A stretch of DNA of 64,000 bases, from the NCBI RefSeq assembly GCF_012273895.1, contig NC_052117.1, positions 7,138,406 to 7,202,405 on the forward strand. The letters run 5' to 3'. Under the pieces are notes generated by a model. The model saw only the letters and a program-made list of their open reading frames with translations. It made no database searches and was not told the origin of the DNA. The DNA comes from Zerene cesonia. Taxonomy: Eukaryota; Arthropoda; Insecta; Lepidoptera; Pieridae. How positions within the stretch are numbered: position 1 is the stretch's first letter; each line of letters begins with the position of its first letter. The translations under genes and the position numbers were made by a program. Positions 47,391 through 59,594 of the stretch are shown in pieces.

Positions 47391-47655
47391 AGTCAACATA
47401 CGAGCGTGCAGGAAATAAATTGATTTTTCAATTTATCTGCATCTGTGGATAACATCACCATTGCTTAAAACGGTAAAGGAATCATCGTGAGGAAACCGGC
47501 ATGTCCAAGAATCAAAAGTTCGACGACATGTGACATCTGCCAACCCACACTTGGCCAGCGTGGTGGAGTATGGCCTGAACCCTCATAGGATGCCTGTGTC
47601 CCAACAGTGGGAACGTGTAAGGACTGATGATGATAATGATGATGAGTCAACATAC
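47391..47655 (+). mobile_element. SINE-A, 5'-truncated copy with exact target-site duplication
   Basis: AGTCAACATAC occurs at 47391-47401 and 47645-47655. The insert begins at GAGCGTGCAGGAAATAAATT, just downstream of where the B box should be, and runs to TGATGATGATAATGATGATG. The head including both pol III boxes is absent, so it cannot be transcribed from its own promoter. Overlapping frames of 62 and 90 codons are repeat artefacts. Confidence 0.92.
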
Positions 47656-48814
47656 AAATTTAATTATTACAAACTACTTTCAGCAAAAAACATATTGAAA
47701 ACTGATTTATATTTCAGGTCGATCGATAAACATGCAAAATGCATTTGCCTTCTATTTAGGGATCACTTTATGATCTTCGAGACTCTTTATGACCTATCAT
47801 AAATAACTAGTATTTGAACTGAAGTTTCGTATAGAAAACAAATGATATTCTTTAGAATCGTCTACAGCACGTGTCTTCACCACAGTAATATAAAAATTAA
47901 CAAGGCAAACAAAAAATTCAAGTTTTAAAGAAAAAAAACAACACATATTTTCGAAGTGCTAAACCTAAGCTGTTTGTTCTAAGCAAAGTTTAAAGCAATT
48001 ATCCCAAAACACCATTTAACACCCTTCTAGCAAAAACACCAATGCCAAAAATACCTATTTAAGCTATGGTTAGGAAGATGTGTAACGTAAAATTAAACGT
48101 TGCCTTTAAAATATAATTATTATTCTGTTATAGGTATGTAATATCCAAATGTAGAAAGCAGTATTACCGCGGGCTAAAAGATACTCTAATAAATATAGTA
48201 ATTTCTTTAAAAAACATATGTAGCGGGCGTTGGCTTGAGGTGCACGGAGAAACTTCGGAGTTTCGTTTGCATCATTCACGTATATTTCTAAATAATATAA
48301 CAATAGAATAAAATCTTTGTACGTATCTCAAACTGAGTTACATCGCTTGTTCTTTGAGAAACAGTATTTCAGTAAATTACATGCTATAAATAGTAATATG
48401 TACACCAAATTGCATGTTTCAGCGTCAAACACGGTACGCTTACAAATACCTTCGCGTATCACCTATGAGTCACAAGTTCATGGGAGTATATTACACCGTA
48501 GTGTAATCTCATCCATTTAATGCGTTTTTACGGTAAATGTACGTGTGTTTTTAGAGTGGATGAACGGTGTTAAACCAATTCTGTTTCTTCATAGATCTGT
48601 TGTTGCATATTTCAAGTAGCTTGAGTTGAATGTCTACTGTGCATCTGACTTAAGAATACTCAAGGATTTAATAGATTATTTCTAAAAAAAAATATATTTA
48701 CATGTTAATTTGCAGATAAACATAGAATTTTATATTGTATTTAGTAATACCCATTGAATTACATTACCTTATTCCGTCATAATCATTTAAATCGTTTCAC
48801 CAAATGTTTTGTAT
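47656..48814. other. No gene seen
   Basis: Frames of 65 (48106-48303, minus) and 67 codons (48317-48520, plus) are unrecognised. 48200-48270 contains GTAGCGGGCGTTGGCTTGAG, a small GC-rich patch without assignment. Confidence 0.48.
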
Positions 48815-49167
48815 GTGGTAGTCGAGCACGCTTCGGCACGAATTGGGCCAGCTCGCACCGGGGAAGTACCACACCCCCACAGAAGACCGGCGTGAAATAG
48901 CATTTTGCTGTGTTTCGTTCGGTGAGTGGGGGAGCCGGAGGCCCATATCCCTTTCCTTCCCCTTCCCAGTCCTATCCTTTATTCCCCTCGCCAATCCTTT
49001 CTTAATCCCTTCCCAAATTAAAGTCGGCAATCCATTTGTAGAGGCGTAAGGTCTGTAATCGACTTTACGCCTCTAGAAATGTTCATGGGCGGTGATAGCG
49101 CTTACCATCAGGCGTCGCACCAGCTCCATTGCCGACTGTGACATAAAAAAAAAAAAAAAAAAAAAAA
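48815..49167 (+). mobile_element. SINE-B, full-length with 23-nt poly(A)
   Basis: Blocks in order: GTAGTCGAGCACGCTTCGGC, GGGGAAGTACCACACCCCCA, GTGAGTGGGGGAGCCGGAGG, a pyrimidine-rich CCCTTTCCTTCCCCTTCCCA stretch, GTCGGCAATCCATTTGTAGA, ATGTTCATGGGCGGTGATAG, CTTACCATCAGGCG, CATTGCCGACTGTGACATAA and a pure A run at 49145-49167. GTAGAGGCGTAAGG near 49038 and TTTACGCCTCTAG near 49064 form an internal inverted repeat. The 77- and 68-codon frames over it come from its low AT content. The intact poly(A) suggests a fairly young insertion. Confidence 0.87.
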
Positions 49168-50326
49168 CCAAAGCCATATTATTTTTATGTCATAACCGAA
49201 ATTGCAAAGAAATTTATTGATGCATGATGAAAGGAAAGTATTGGAGAGAGCAACAAAAAGGATATGGGACTCCTGCTTCCCCATTCACCATACGAAACAC
49301 AGTAGCATTCGTTTTATCGTTACATTTTGGCTTCATGTCTCACATCTACACAGTTATTTGATGTGGGTCATACATTTAATCGATTTGATTTAACAGATTG
49401 CAGTATTTATGATATATAATCAATTTATTCAATCATTTATCTCATAACAAATAGTGTCACTGTAAGACACTACAATTACTACTGCTAATTATTTCATTCA
49501 CAAATTAAAACTTAAATACGTTACAGATCCGTGTAAAAAGAGCCCACAAAAAACGTGAATAACACCAAGGGTGTTCGCTTTACGCACGTACGACTAGAAA
49601 AATGTGCGAACCTTTTTCGAAAACTCTCTCTGCACCCGAATTCATAGCCGATACGTACATATTTATTTTCAACTAGAGCCCGAATTCTCGATTGTGAGCT
49701 GAAAAAGCGATGCGTATTTCAAATATTCAACTCAAAGAAACTTATTCCCATTTCTGATTACCGCAAAGCGAATTTTTCCTGAATCCCACGCTCCAACTTG
49801 TTTAGCGAGCTAGGAGAATTGGATTCTATAACCGCATGCAATTTATCCTTCTAGTGCATTACCGGAGCGCATTTGTGTCACGTATTATGCAAAAAAATTA
49901 TCATAATATCTGATTTCTAATGATTCTCTGTATTTTATTGCTAGAGATAAAGGAACAATTGTTTTTAACAGCTATACTAATGTAACTAATATGCAACGAT
50001 TCCTACTATGAAATGTTTTTAGTTATTAAAGAAAATTCGCAGGGGAATGATGTTTTATCGCGATAAAAAGATCCTGTATGATCTAATATGTCACTCTTTA
50101 GCCTCTTAACTGTCTCCAGACTTAAAAGTTATATCAATCACTGCATTGCGACGTGAAAGAAAGACAAACAAACAAACACATTACAATTATGATATAGGTC
50201 AGGATAAGTAAAGACATTTGTAGGGATAGTGAGGATAAGGATTCGTAATGAATACATGTTTTAAATTTTATGGTACACTGTGTTATCCGTAATATCGTGT
50301 TCGTATAAATTTAATTTTTTTTTTAA
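49168..50326. other. No gene; possible conserved DNA
   Basis: 49530-49880 is GC-richer (GTTCGCTTTACGCACGTACG; TAGCGAGCTAGGAGAATTGG) and repeat-free. A 63-codon frame at 49202 is unrecognised. Confidence 0.42.
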
Positions 50327-50480
50327 CATATGTGTAGCTATGATATCATATTATCACAGAACATAGTACGGTTTCATTAAATAAAAGTTTAAAATATTGG
50401 GCCCATATGTGTAGCTATGATATCACATTACCACAGAACATAGTACGATTTAATTAAATAAGAATTTAAAATATTGGGCC
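50327..50480. repeat. 77-bp tandem duplication
   Basis: Units 50327-50403 and 50404-50480 both start CATATGTGTAGCTATGATAT and end AAAATATTGGGCC. They differ at six of 77 positions by direct comparison. No third unit is visible on either side. Confidence 0.95.
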
Positions 50481-50660
50481 CTAAACTCAAATTTATAAGA
50501 AACTTTAATCACACAAAATTACAAGCAGAGACTCGCGTCTTTGTACGTGTATATAAACTTTTCCTTTCTCAAACACGAAACTTTCATACGAAGTCATCTC
50601 TCGTGTCACCACTTAAATTAAAACTCTTCGAAAATCATTTCTTCGAAGACTTTAACGTAT

Positions 50661-50888
50661 TTTTTTTGCAGGCAACTGCTGGTGGTGGAGCTGGTGGTTC
50701 GCCTATATAGTAAGTGGACCGCCCATAAACATTCGCAAAGGTAGTGCCTATGCGAATGCGCTGCCCGCTTTTATGGGGTAAACAACAACACAGTAGCATG
50801 CCACTATTTCATGCCAGTCTTCTGCGGGGGTTTGGTACTTCCCCGGTGCGAGCTGGCCGAATTCGTGCCGAAGCGTGCTCGACTCCCA
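50661..50888 (-). mobile_element. SINE-B, diverged
   Basis: Plus view: a T8 run (the reverse of a poly(A) tail), then GGTGGAGCTGGTGGTTCGCC, GGACCGCCCATAAACATTCG, a CATGCCACTATTTCATGCC block, CTTCCCCGGTGCGAGCTGGC and CGTGCCGAAGCGTGCTCGAC. The TTTTTTTTGCAG at its start looks like a splice acceptor but is the SINE tail. Confidence 0.78.
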
Positions 50889-51119
50889 TAATGTTACACC
50901 ACGTATAATATGACTTTATCAATGGGCGGTTCAAAAATCAGAAATAATTTTAATTCTGAATATGCGTTCATTAATCAACATCTACGATGATTATATGAGC
51001 TGCTGCCAGCTTTAACCAAGCGGCAATAATTGTTAAATTGTTATATTCATGTGTTGTCAACGTTCATATTGATTTTATGTATTGAAATAAATTTTCTGTT
51101 TATTTTTCTTCCTTTAACC

Positions 51120-51303
51120 TTGCGGCTCGCTCTGGCTTCACAGGAGTGCATTTATACATGTATTAATATATAAACATTCCTCTTTAAGCACTACTTATTT
51201 ATTAACGGTTTTAAAATCCGTTGCATAGTTTAATAGATATAAGCGTACATAAGCACATACAGACAAAGAGCGTGAAGCGACTTTGTTTTATACTATTTAG
51301 TGA
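51120..51303 (-). mobile_element. Helitron-like element, family E, decayed
   Basis: Minus strand begins TCACTAAATAGTATAAAACA and ends near CTGTGAAGCCAGAGCGAGCC; matches 32371-32565 in its first 130 bp. The final CTAG is lost. Confidence 0.52.
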
Positions 51304-51750
51304 CTAATTTATTAATTTTAATTCCGTTCTTCGAACAGGTTTTCAAATATAACTCATTGTAGTAGTATTAACACTCCTCTCATCAAAATGCTTATGAATG
51401 TTGCAAATTATTTAGAATGTAATGTCATTACTTATTTAATCAATTATATAGCATAAAAATACAATAATATTTGTATGATAAATATATCATAGAACAAGCA
51501 GTTCTTTCAACGCGCAGTACAATTGTCGAGTTAAAAGTCAATATTTTATTAAACATAGATGCAGCTTTGTTAAAGTGCAATCCATATTTGCTTTCAATAT
51601 GAAAAGGCGAAATATTTATTGAAATGGATTTTTACGCTTTGGAAAATTTAATTAAGAAATCGTTTTTATTTGGAAATCACTATTGGGAGTTTGAAATTTG
51701 AATGTAAAAATAAAAGGATTATATTGAGGGTATTGTGAGTATTTCATGTG
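51304..51750. other. AT-rich, no gene seen
   Basis: No frame of 60 codons; nothing recognised. Confidence 0.55.
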
Positions 51751-51830
51751 CCTCTTTGGTAAAATAGTTAGCGTGTGAGCCTTGCATCCGTGGGATCTGA
51801 GTTCGATGCTCAATGACCACTACAAAGCGC
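51751..51830 (+). repeat. tRNA-like SINE head
   Basis: TTTGGTAAAATAGTTAGCGT resembles an A box region, GTGAGCCTTGCATCC follows and GAGTTCGATGCTC is a B-box match. No complete cloverleaf. Probably the head of another tRNA-derived SINE, tail unresolved. Confidence 0.42.
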
Positions 51831-52353
51831 CCGTTTCTGTCTGTTATGCTTCATTGTTCTTGATAAATACCAGATTGAAAATTAAGCTGGGTAACTTTAT
51901 CAAAAATGGTGGCCTTATCATTAATTAGCGATTTCTTCCAAACAACCGGTTGCACTCAGAGAAATTAAAATAACCGTCTTACCTTTACATTGAAATCTAT
52001 AGGAGATCGTCCGCCTACAAGCTAGTATATTTAAATACTGAAAGGTAGACAGAATAAAAGAAGACATTGTTACAAAAGTACGAAATATTTATAAACTCAA
52101 ATATAGTTGCACCTTAATGAATTGCGATTTATATTGGCATAATTTTAGTTTGTAAATTCGAATAACGAAAACAAAAAATGCAATCTGATTAATATCATTA
52201 GACACAACACTACTAATCGCAGTATGGGAAAGAGATAGAACTATTCGCCTAGCGCTGTCACTTTCTCACACTGGAGTTAGAACTGCTTTAAAACGGCACG
52301 TTTCAGATTTCACTCTCAATCCACGCTATATTACACGCTAATTCCTACTATAA
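51831..52353. other. No gene seen
   Basis: The first 70 bp may be the body of the preceding SINE; the rest is unassigned, with no frame of 60 codons. Confidence 0.48.
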
Positions 52354-52553
52354 TCCTACTAATATTATAAATGCGAAAGTTTGTAAGGATGTGTGTGTGT
52401 TTGTTGCTCTTTCACGCAAAAACTACTTAACCGATACCAATGAAATTTGGTGCGTAGACAGCTGGACAACTGGAATAACATATAGGCAACTTTTTATCCC
52501 GATATTCCTACGGGAAACGGACTAACGCGAGTGAAACCGCGGGGCGCAGCTAG
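52354..52553 (+). mobile_element. Helitron-like element, family A (reference copy)
   Basis: Host A, then TCCTACTAATATTATAAATG; inside AAAGTTTGTAAGGATGTGTG, GCTCTTTCACGCAAAAACTA, GACAGCTGGACAACTGGAAT and CTTTTTATCCCGATATTCCT; ends GTGAAACCGCGGGGCGCAGC, TAG, host T. About 200 bp, too short to encode the Rep/helicase protein, so non-autonomous. Copies at 12119, 23620 and 54609. Confidence 0.87.
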
Positions 52554-53315
52554 TAGATCATAATCTACCTGCATAAATTCTAACCGCTTATAAATAAGCA
52601 TTTCATTATATCCCACCGCGTCAACCGCCACGGTAAAAACTCCATGGCCCGTCGTAAATAAAAAAAATAATAATTCTCCTGCAAAAACTCCACGAGTATT
52701 TTTAACTCACCTACAAAGTGTGCGACTGGCTGTTAAAGCAACCGACGCGAGCAGTATCCAATTTATTTTTTCTTATTTATTATTACGCTTAGAGCACTAA
52801 AGGGAACTTAAATGAACATCAGCTTGTTAAGTGTACGCAGTCGAGTGGAAAATGAAATTAGTGTCGTATTAGGAGTTTTTCCGGCTGTACTGTGAACCGT
52901 GATGCCGTATCGCCGTTTTATAGCAAGTTATCCGATATTTTCATATCCCTATTTCTATTTATATCGCCCTAAATGGCCACTCCGTCTGCATGAATATAAT
53001 AAGAATAGACTGTAGACACTTCGATTTTCCCATTGAATGTACTTTTGTATGTTGGATTGGTACGGTCAGAAAATATGTTAAAGTTCATTTTTAGTTTTAT
53101 AGCATTAATGTGCTGTATTATAATATAATATAAGTGAGATTTTTTTAAGAGTAGAAACATTTAAAGATATTTTTTTTTATAATTTATCATTTTAAAGTTA
53201 TTTTGTCTTTCTTTATTGCAGTATTGTATTCATTTCAAAAAGCGGATACATTGTTGCAATTTTTTGAGCACCAAAAACTAAACAACTCCGAAAATAGGAT
53301 TCTACCGACATACTA
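52554..53315. other. No confirmed gene; candidate exon at right edge
   Basis: 52560-52900 is repeat-free with moderate GC. A 63-codon minus frame (52969-53160) is AT-driven. A strong acceptor (TTTTGTCTTTCTTTATTGCAG) ends at 53221 and opens a frame continued through the next feature. Confidence 0.4.
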
Positions 53316-53407
53316 CACAGGGTGTAAGTATTTTTCCTTAATCAACATTTGTAGAACTATAAGTACCATTGAGCGTAGTACACCATCGGTGGGACATCCT
53401 GTATATA
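53316..53407. mobile_element. Small element with ACAGGGTGT / ACATCCTGT ends
   Basis: ACAGGGTGT at the left is mirrored by ACATCCTGT at the right with one mismatch. The internal CATTTGTAGAACTATAAGTA and CGTAGTACACCATCGG resemble a common insect repeat bounded by ACAGGGTGT sequences. A fragment of the same family is at 34571. Too short to code for a transposase. Confidence 0.45.
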
Positions 53408-54608
53408 ACTAACATAAATTAAAATATCATCATAATGCCCGAAGGATGTGGTATAAATTATATCGCTCACAAGAAAACTCTGCCGAGACAATTTTTGAGT
53501 GTGATCGAGTCTACATAACAACGATTATATTAGACCGGAATGACTTAATATTCAGCTCGATTCGATGTCAATAAAATAAAATAAATCAATAATGTTTTAA
53601 CCTTAGACTTAAAACAATCTAAGCTTAAATTACATAGTAATAGAGACATGCATGCGACGCGAAATAAATCGATTTACACGACTATCGGTCCATACAATTA
53701 AACATACAAGAACAAAGTTAGCGAACACAATTGTATTTCATATCAAACTTCCACTGTTAGACGCTAAAATAGATTCTAATTAGAAACGCGGTTTGAATAA
53801 AACAATTATATCTTCTTTGTTTAATTAATGTCTATCGTGTGTTTGGTTTGTGAACGGATTATTTTGTATTGTATGTAATATTGTGGTTTTCTTTAATCAT
53901 AATAGTCATGCTTTGTATGTGTGATACAATTATATTGTATCGTTTTCAATATTTGAATCGTATTTCTTTGACCATAGCATATAGTCTAAAAAATCTATAG
54001 TTGAAAATATTTCATTTCTTCAATTAATAAAATACTGTGATATAAAAGGATGGTGCGCGTGCTCTTAAAATAAAGAACGAGGTATTCAAAATTATTATTT
54101 TCACAATAACTTTAGAGTCTTTGCAATATCTACATATTTTATCCAAAAATAAGTACAACAAAAACTTAATATTTGTAAATACAATGGTATTTGGGAATAA
54201 AAATCTTAAATCACGATTGTACTACGTGTTAAATGGCGATACTTGAATGGGTATCAAATACATTATCATAAGCCGAGCTCAAATGCCTCGTAAAACACCC
54301 CATGCTAATAAATCATGATAGATTTTTACTGTCGCGCTTAAAAATTTAATACTCATGAATAAAACATTTCATTTTAGCGGGCTAATGTAATTTTCTTGCA
54401 TTGTACGGATTAAATGCAGATAAAATCAAACTTTAACACTTTATTAAGACAGATATAACTGTTTTTACGACGAAAAGAAATTTGAAATATTTCACTTATT
54501 ATAAAATTGAATTAGCATTTTGCTACAATGATTTTTTTTTAAGCTGAAAATGTTTAAATCATTTATAATTTCATTATCTTTTTAATTAAGTATGTGCTTT
54601 ATATGTTA
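53408..54608. other. No gene seen
   Basis: AT-rich. 54280-54430 has several TAAT cores around CATGATAGATTTTTACTGTC; no frame of 60 codons. Confidence 0.48.
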
Positions 54609-54809
54609 CTAGCTGCGCCGCGCGGTTTCACCCGCGTAAGTCCATATCCCGTAGGAATATCGGGATGAAAAGTAGCCTTTATGTTATTCCAATTATCCAG
54701 CTGTCTACGTACCAAATTTGATTGCAATCGGTATCAGTAGTTTTTGCGTGAAAGAGCAACAAACACACACACATCCTTACAAACTTTCGCATTTATAATA
54801 TTAGTAGGA
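54609..54809 (-). mobile_element. Helitron-like element, family A
   Basis: Plus view: host A, CTAGCTGCGCCGCGCGGTTT, CCCGTAGGAATATCGGGATG, GTTTTTGCGTGAAAGAGCAA, TTATAATATTAGTAGGA, host T. Same family and orientation as 23620. A 73-codon frame from 54744 starts inside it and is not a gene. Confidence 0.87.
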
Positions 54810-55551
54810 TGTCCATGTATAAATCATATACCTACTCCTTGGATTGAACGAAGATCAAAGCTTTCAATACCCAAGTCTAAAGGAACACATGTTCCTACGG
54901 AACACATTTGTCACGATAGAATGAGAGTCAAGCGAGGTTTTTTCACAACAAAAAAGAAACCATAAATAGATATAAATAGGGCTTATTGTTGTGAACAACA
55001 GATTGCCAAGCAACGGAAAAGCGAAGAAACAAAATTCCACGCGTACCTATATTTTCAAATGAAGAGAAAATCATTAAATTTATTATATTAAATAATACAC
55101 TCAATTCTTGCATTCAATTATGACATACGTACTTATGTCAATAACAATTGATATTCAACTTAATCCCCCGGGATTGGATGAGCAAAGCTAACGCAAGCCA
55201 ATATTGTATGTTGACTAGTCTATAATTTCAAGGTACATACCTGCCTTGATATTTCGTGCCTAGGGTCCTGAACTGAGTTCCGACTTAAAATCTTCATTAA
55301 GTATGTAAAGCCCTTTATCGTGGATGTTAAAAATTTAGATAAGATATCCTACTTTTTTAGAATAGACATGGAGAATTAAAATGGTGTTCTTTCCACTTCG
55401 AACAGTAGCAAATAGGTTTAACGTGGTAATATATAATTAATAACAGCAAATTAAGTTGATGATTTTGTGTGGACTGTGTCCTAAAGTTGCATGGAAGATT
55501 ATAGAGCTGTTGTGTATTTATTTGTTCGCCTATTTCGTTTCTTCTCAATAT
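54810..55551. other. No gene seen
   Basis: A 74-codon minus frame (55357-55581) ends in the following AT repeat. Nothing recognisable. Confidence 0.5.
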
Positions 55552-55625
55552 GTATATATATATATATATCACAGTAATCACATATATATATATATATATA
55601 TATATCTATATATATATATGTGATT
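55552..55625. repeat. AT dinucleotide run with 50-bp palindrome
   Basis: 55576-55625 reads AATCACATATAT... to ...ATATGTGATT and is self-complementary except at one pair (C at 55606 opposite T at 55595), arms of 25 bp with no spacer. A second TA run precedes it at 55552-55569. Such palindromes can form cruciforms and are prone to expansion or deletion. Confidence 0.93.
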
Positions 55626-57386
<1,761 letters not shown>

Positions 57387-57511
57387 GTTATATAATAAAA
57401 AAAGACATTTCTAATATATCAGAGATATTAAAATATTTATTACTATGTATTACTGTTTTTATCGACAATACAAATATCATTATAAAAGTCGTTGCTTATT
57501 TTTCTATATAT

Positions 57512-57625
57512 TATCATCATCATCTTCAGCCTTTATATAACCACTGCTTGGCCTCATCTAAAATACGCCCCTGAGTCACGATCGTTAGCGCCTTTTCAAT
57601 TTAAGATCACCCCATTTTTCTTTCT
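57512..57625 (-). mobile_element. Retroposon 3' fragment with TGATGA tail
   Basis: TATCATCATCATCTTCAGCC, ACCACTGCTTGGCCTC, AAATACGCCCCTGAGTCACG and GATCACCCCATTTTTCTTTC resemble the reverse of a common lepidopteran tail (CACTGCTGGGC...CAGCC-ATCATCATC), related to but distinct from SINE-A. Assigned from memory only. Confidence 0.45.
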
Positions 57626-58221
57626 AGTCACAATCACATTACTATGAATTAGTATTGAATTAGTATTCAAACCAAAAGGTACTCCGTCACTTAGTTGACG
57701 TATAACATCAAGTGAACTAAAACAAACGTTATAGCCAAATGTAAATTGAGCGATAACCTTTACCTCAGGGACTCCACACTTGTATTCGTCACGAAACGGG
57801 GCGTGTTTTAAATATTATTTACGGGCAAATATTCTGTGAACAAAGCGTCCCACAAATGTATTTAAATTGTGTATTGCTAGAATAAAGGATGCATGGAATG
57901 GCGGGGAAATAAAAGCTTCTAGAAATATTGAAAGATGTATCATCCTGCAATGCGCTAATGTACATTGTATGTAGAAAACCCTATCAGGAAATATTGCATT
58001 TCTAGTGATAATGGAGTATTTGTTAATAACTCTTAATGTAATTATTATTGGTTCCCTTTTTTCTTGATGTGTTTTTGTCTTTTTAAGTTTTTTATAGGAT
58101 AGCGCATTCATTCCATTATAAGAGTGTATTATAAAGGACAATAGTCTATTTAGTTATTGAAGCAACCTACGCTTATTATTATTAGCAACACAGTCACAGT
58201 TTTACTAGATATTTTCAAATA
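57626..58221. other. No gene seen
   Basis: A 108-codon minus frame (57815-58141) is the longest here but has no domain known to me and no splice or promoter context. Confidence 0.45.
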
Positions 58222-58397
58222 TCTACTAGTAATGTAAATGGGAAATCAAATCTGCCTGTCTGTCTATCTCTTTTCCAAGCATCTGAACCAAGATATTTAC
58301 ATTCCAGATATTCAACGAAAACTATATAGAGAAAACTATACTGGGACTTTATATAACTTACTTTGAGTACTGGGGTTGAACACCGGTGTGAAGCTAG
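58222..58397 (+). mobile_element. Helitron-like element, family K
   Basis: Host A, TCTACTAGTAATGTAAATGG, a CTGCCTGTCTGTCTATCTC block, CACCGGTGTGAAGCTAG, host T. Terminal dinucleotides and target fit the Helitron rule. ATATTTTCAAATATCTAC just before and inside the left end is palindromic. Confidence 0.57.
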
Positions 58398-58830
58398 TTA
58401 AAATTAAATCAATGCAATATAGTAAGTCCCTATAAGGTTTAAGATGTTAACCACGACCAAACACATATCAAGGCCGAAAATGTAACCCCTCGCTCACCCT
58501 AATTTGATTCGACCGTCGTCGTCAAACTTCTCTGATTACGTCACCTATCTTTACATAGTGTAAGGAAACTTTAGACGTTTGTATGCAAAATAATGTTTTA
58601 TACAGAAAAAAACTAAATTTTTGAACCCATTTTCATATGAAAGAAATACCTGTGTGTTTCTTTGGCTAACGTTTTATATTCAGACTGTTTCATAGTTAAT
58701 AATATGCATATGCATGCGAAAATGATGTAAAATTTTTAAACCAAGGGATATAGTTTTAAGTTTTTCGTACTGAATAAGAAACTTAACAAAAAAAAATATT
58801 AACAACATACATATAATATACCATTCAATA
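58398..58830. other. No gene seen
   Basis: 58440-58560 is GC-richer (CCGAAAATGTAACCCCTCGC) and repeat-free; the rest is AT-rich. Confidence 0.48.
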
Positions 58831-58935
58831 TCCAACGGCGAAAGGATATTTTAAATCCGTCTGGCAGTTACTGGGATGAGCACATTTATATAAACAAACA
58901 AGCTCTTTAGCTTTATACATATTATCATTATATTA
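58831..58935 (-). mobile_element. Helitron-like family D fragment
   Basis: TCCAACGGCGAAAGGATATT, AAATCCGTCTGGCAGTTACT and AAACAAACAAGCTCTTTAGC match the half of 13586-13749 that ends in TTTATAATAT; the CTAG half is absent. Confidence 0.4.
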
Positions 58936-59309
58936 AGTATAATGTATAATACAAGTTAAAGTTTATACTAAGTAAAAACAATTATGATGTATATTTAATG
59001 TTTCACACCAGAACGAGAAATGCTCATCGCCGACTGTCTGACCATTCTTTAAGAGAAACCACGTACTGAAGTAAGAGTACAAAAACACCTCAAGTCCAAA
59101 CAAACAACTACTCTGCGTCAGGACCCAGTGACAAAGTTAGTGCTAATAAATGCCGTATCTGACCTATCATTCAGTAAGTTAAATTACCGGCACCTCAACT
59201 AGACATATCAACTTCCTCTTCGTCTGTATTAACCGTTATTGTCAAATGGGTCTATAGTATTATAATATGTTGAAGGAATATTAATAAATAATGTTTCATT
59301 TGTATGTAA
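58936..59309. other. No gene seen
   Basis: 59010-59240 is moderately GC-rich and repeat-free; no frame of 60 codons. Confidence 0.48.
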
Positions 59310-59500
59310 GCTTTCGACCCGCAGCTTTGTCCGCATAGTCACAGGAATGATAGACCAGGGGTTTTGAACGCATGTTCACATCCCCGTGGGATTTCCGATG
59401 AAAACTTTCCTATGTCCGTCTCCTGATTCTAAGCTACCTCTGCACAAATTTTCAGCCAAATCGGTTGATCCGTTCTTGAGTTATTATATTTTAAATTTAG
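59310..59500 (-). mobile_element. Helitron-like element, family C
   Basis: Plus view: GACCCGCAGCTTTGTCCGCA, then ATCCCCGTGGGATTTCCGAT, TTTCCTATGTCCGTCTCCTG and AATCGGTTGATCCGTTCTTG. These are reverse complements of the family typified by 15393, where AACTCAAGAATGGCTAAATC is the equivalent block. Confidence 0.52.
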
Positions 59501-59565
59501 TTTCTGTGAGATTGATATTATATTGTTCCATTCTACAATAAAAAAATTATCGTTCTAGGGCGGGA

Positions 59566-59594
59566 GGTCCCATTCCAAATTCTAAAATGGGACC
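59566..59594. repeat. 9-bp inverted repeat GGTCCCATT / AATGGGACC
   Basis: Perfect arms (59566-59574, 59586-59594) around an 11-nt loop, in a GC-rich spot. May be the end of an unrecognised element. Confidence 0.75.

Noticed and set aside
50661..50710. Strong acceptor-like TTTTTTTTGCAG followed by an open Gly-rich frame
   Set aside because: The T run is the reversed poly(A) tail of a SINE-B copy and the Gly-rich frame is the SINE body.
57815..58141. 108-codon open frame, minus strand, one of the two longest in the window
   Set aside because: No recognisable domain, no splice or promoter context and AT-driven composition; in 64 kb of AT-rich DNA a frame of this length is not remarkable.
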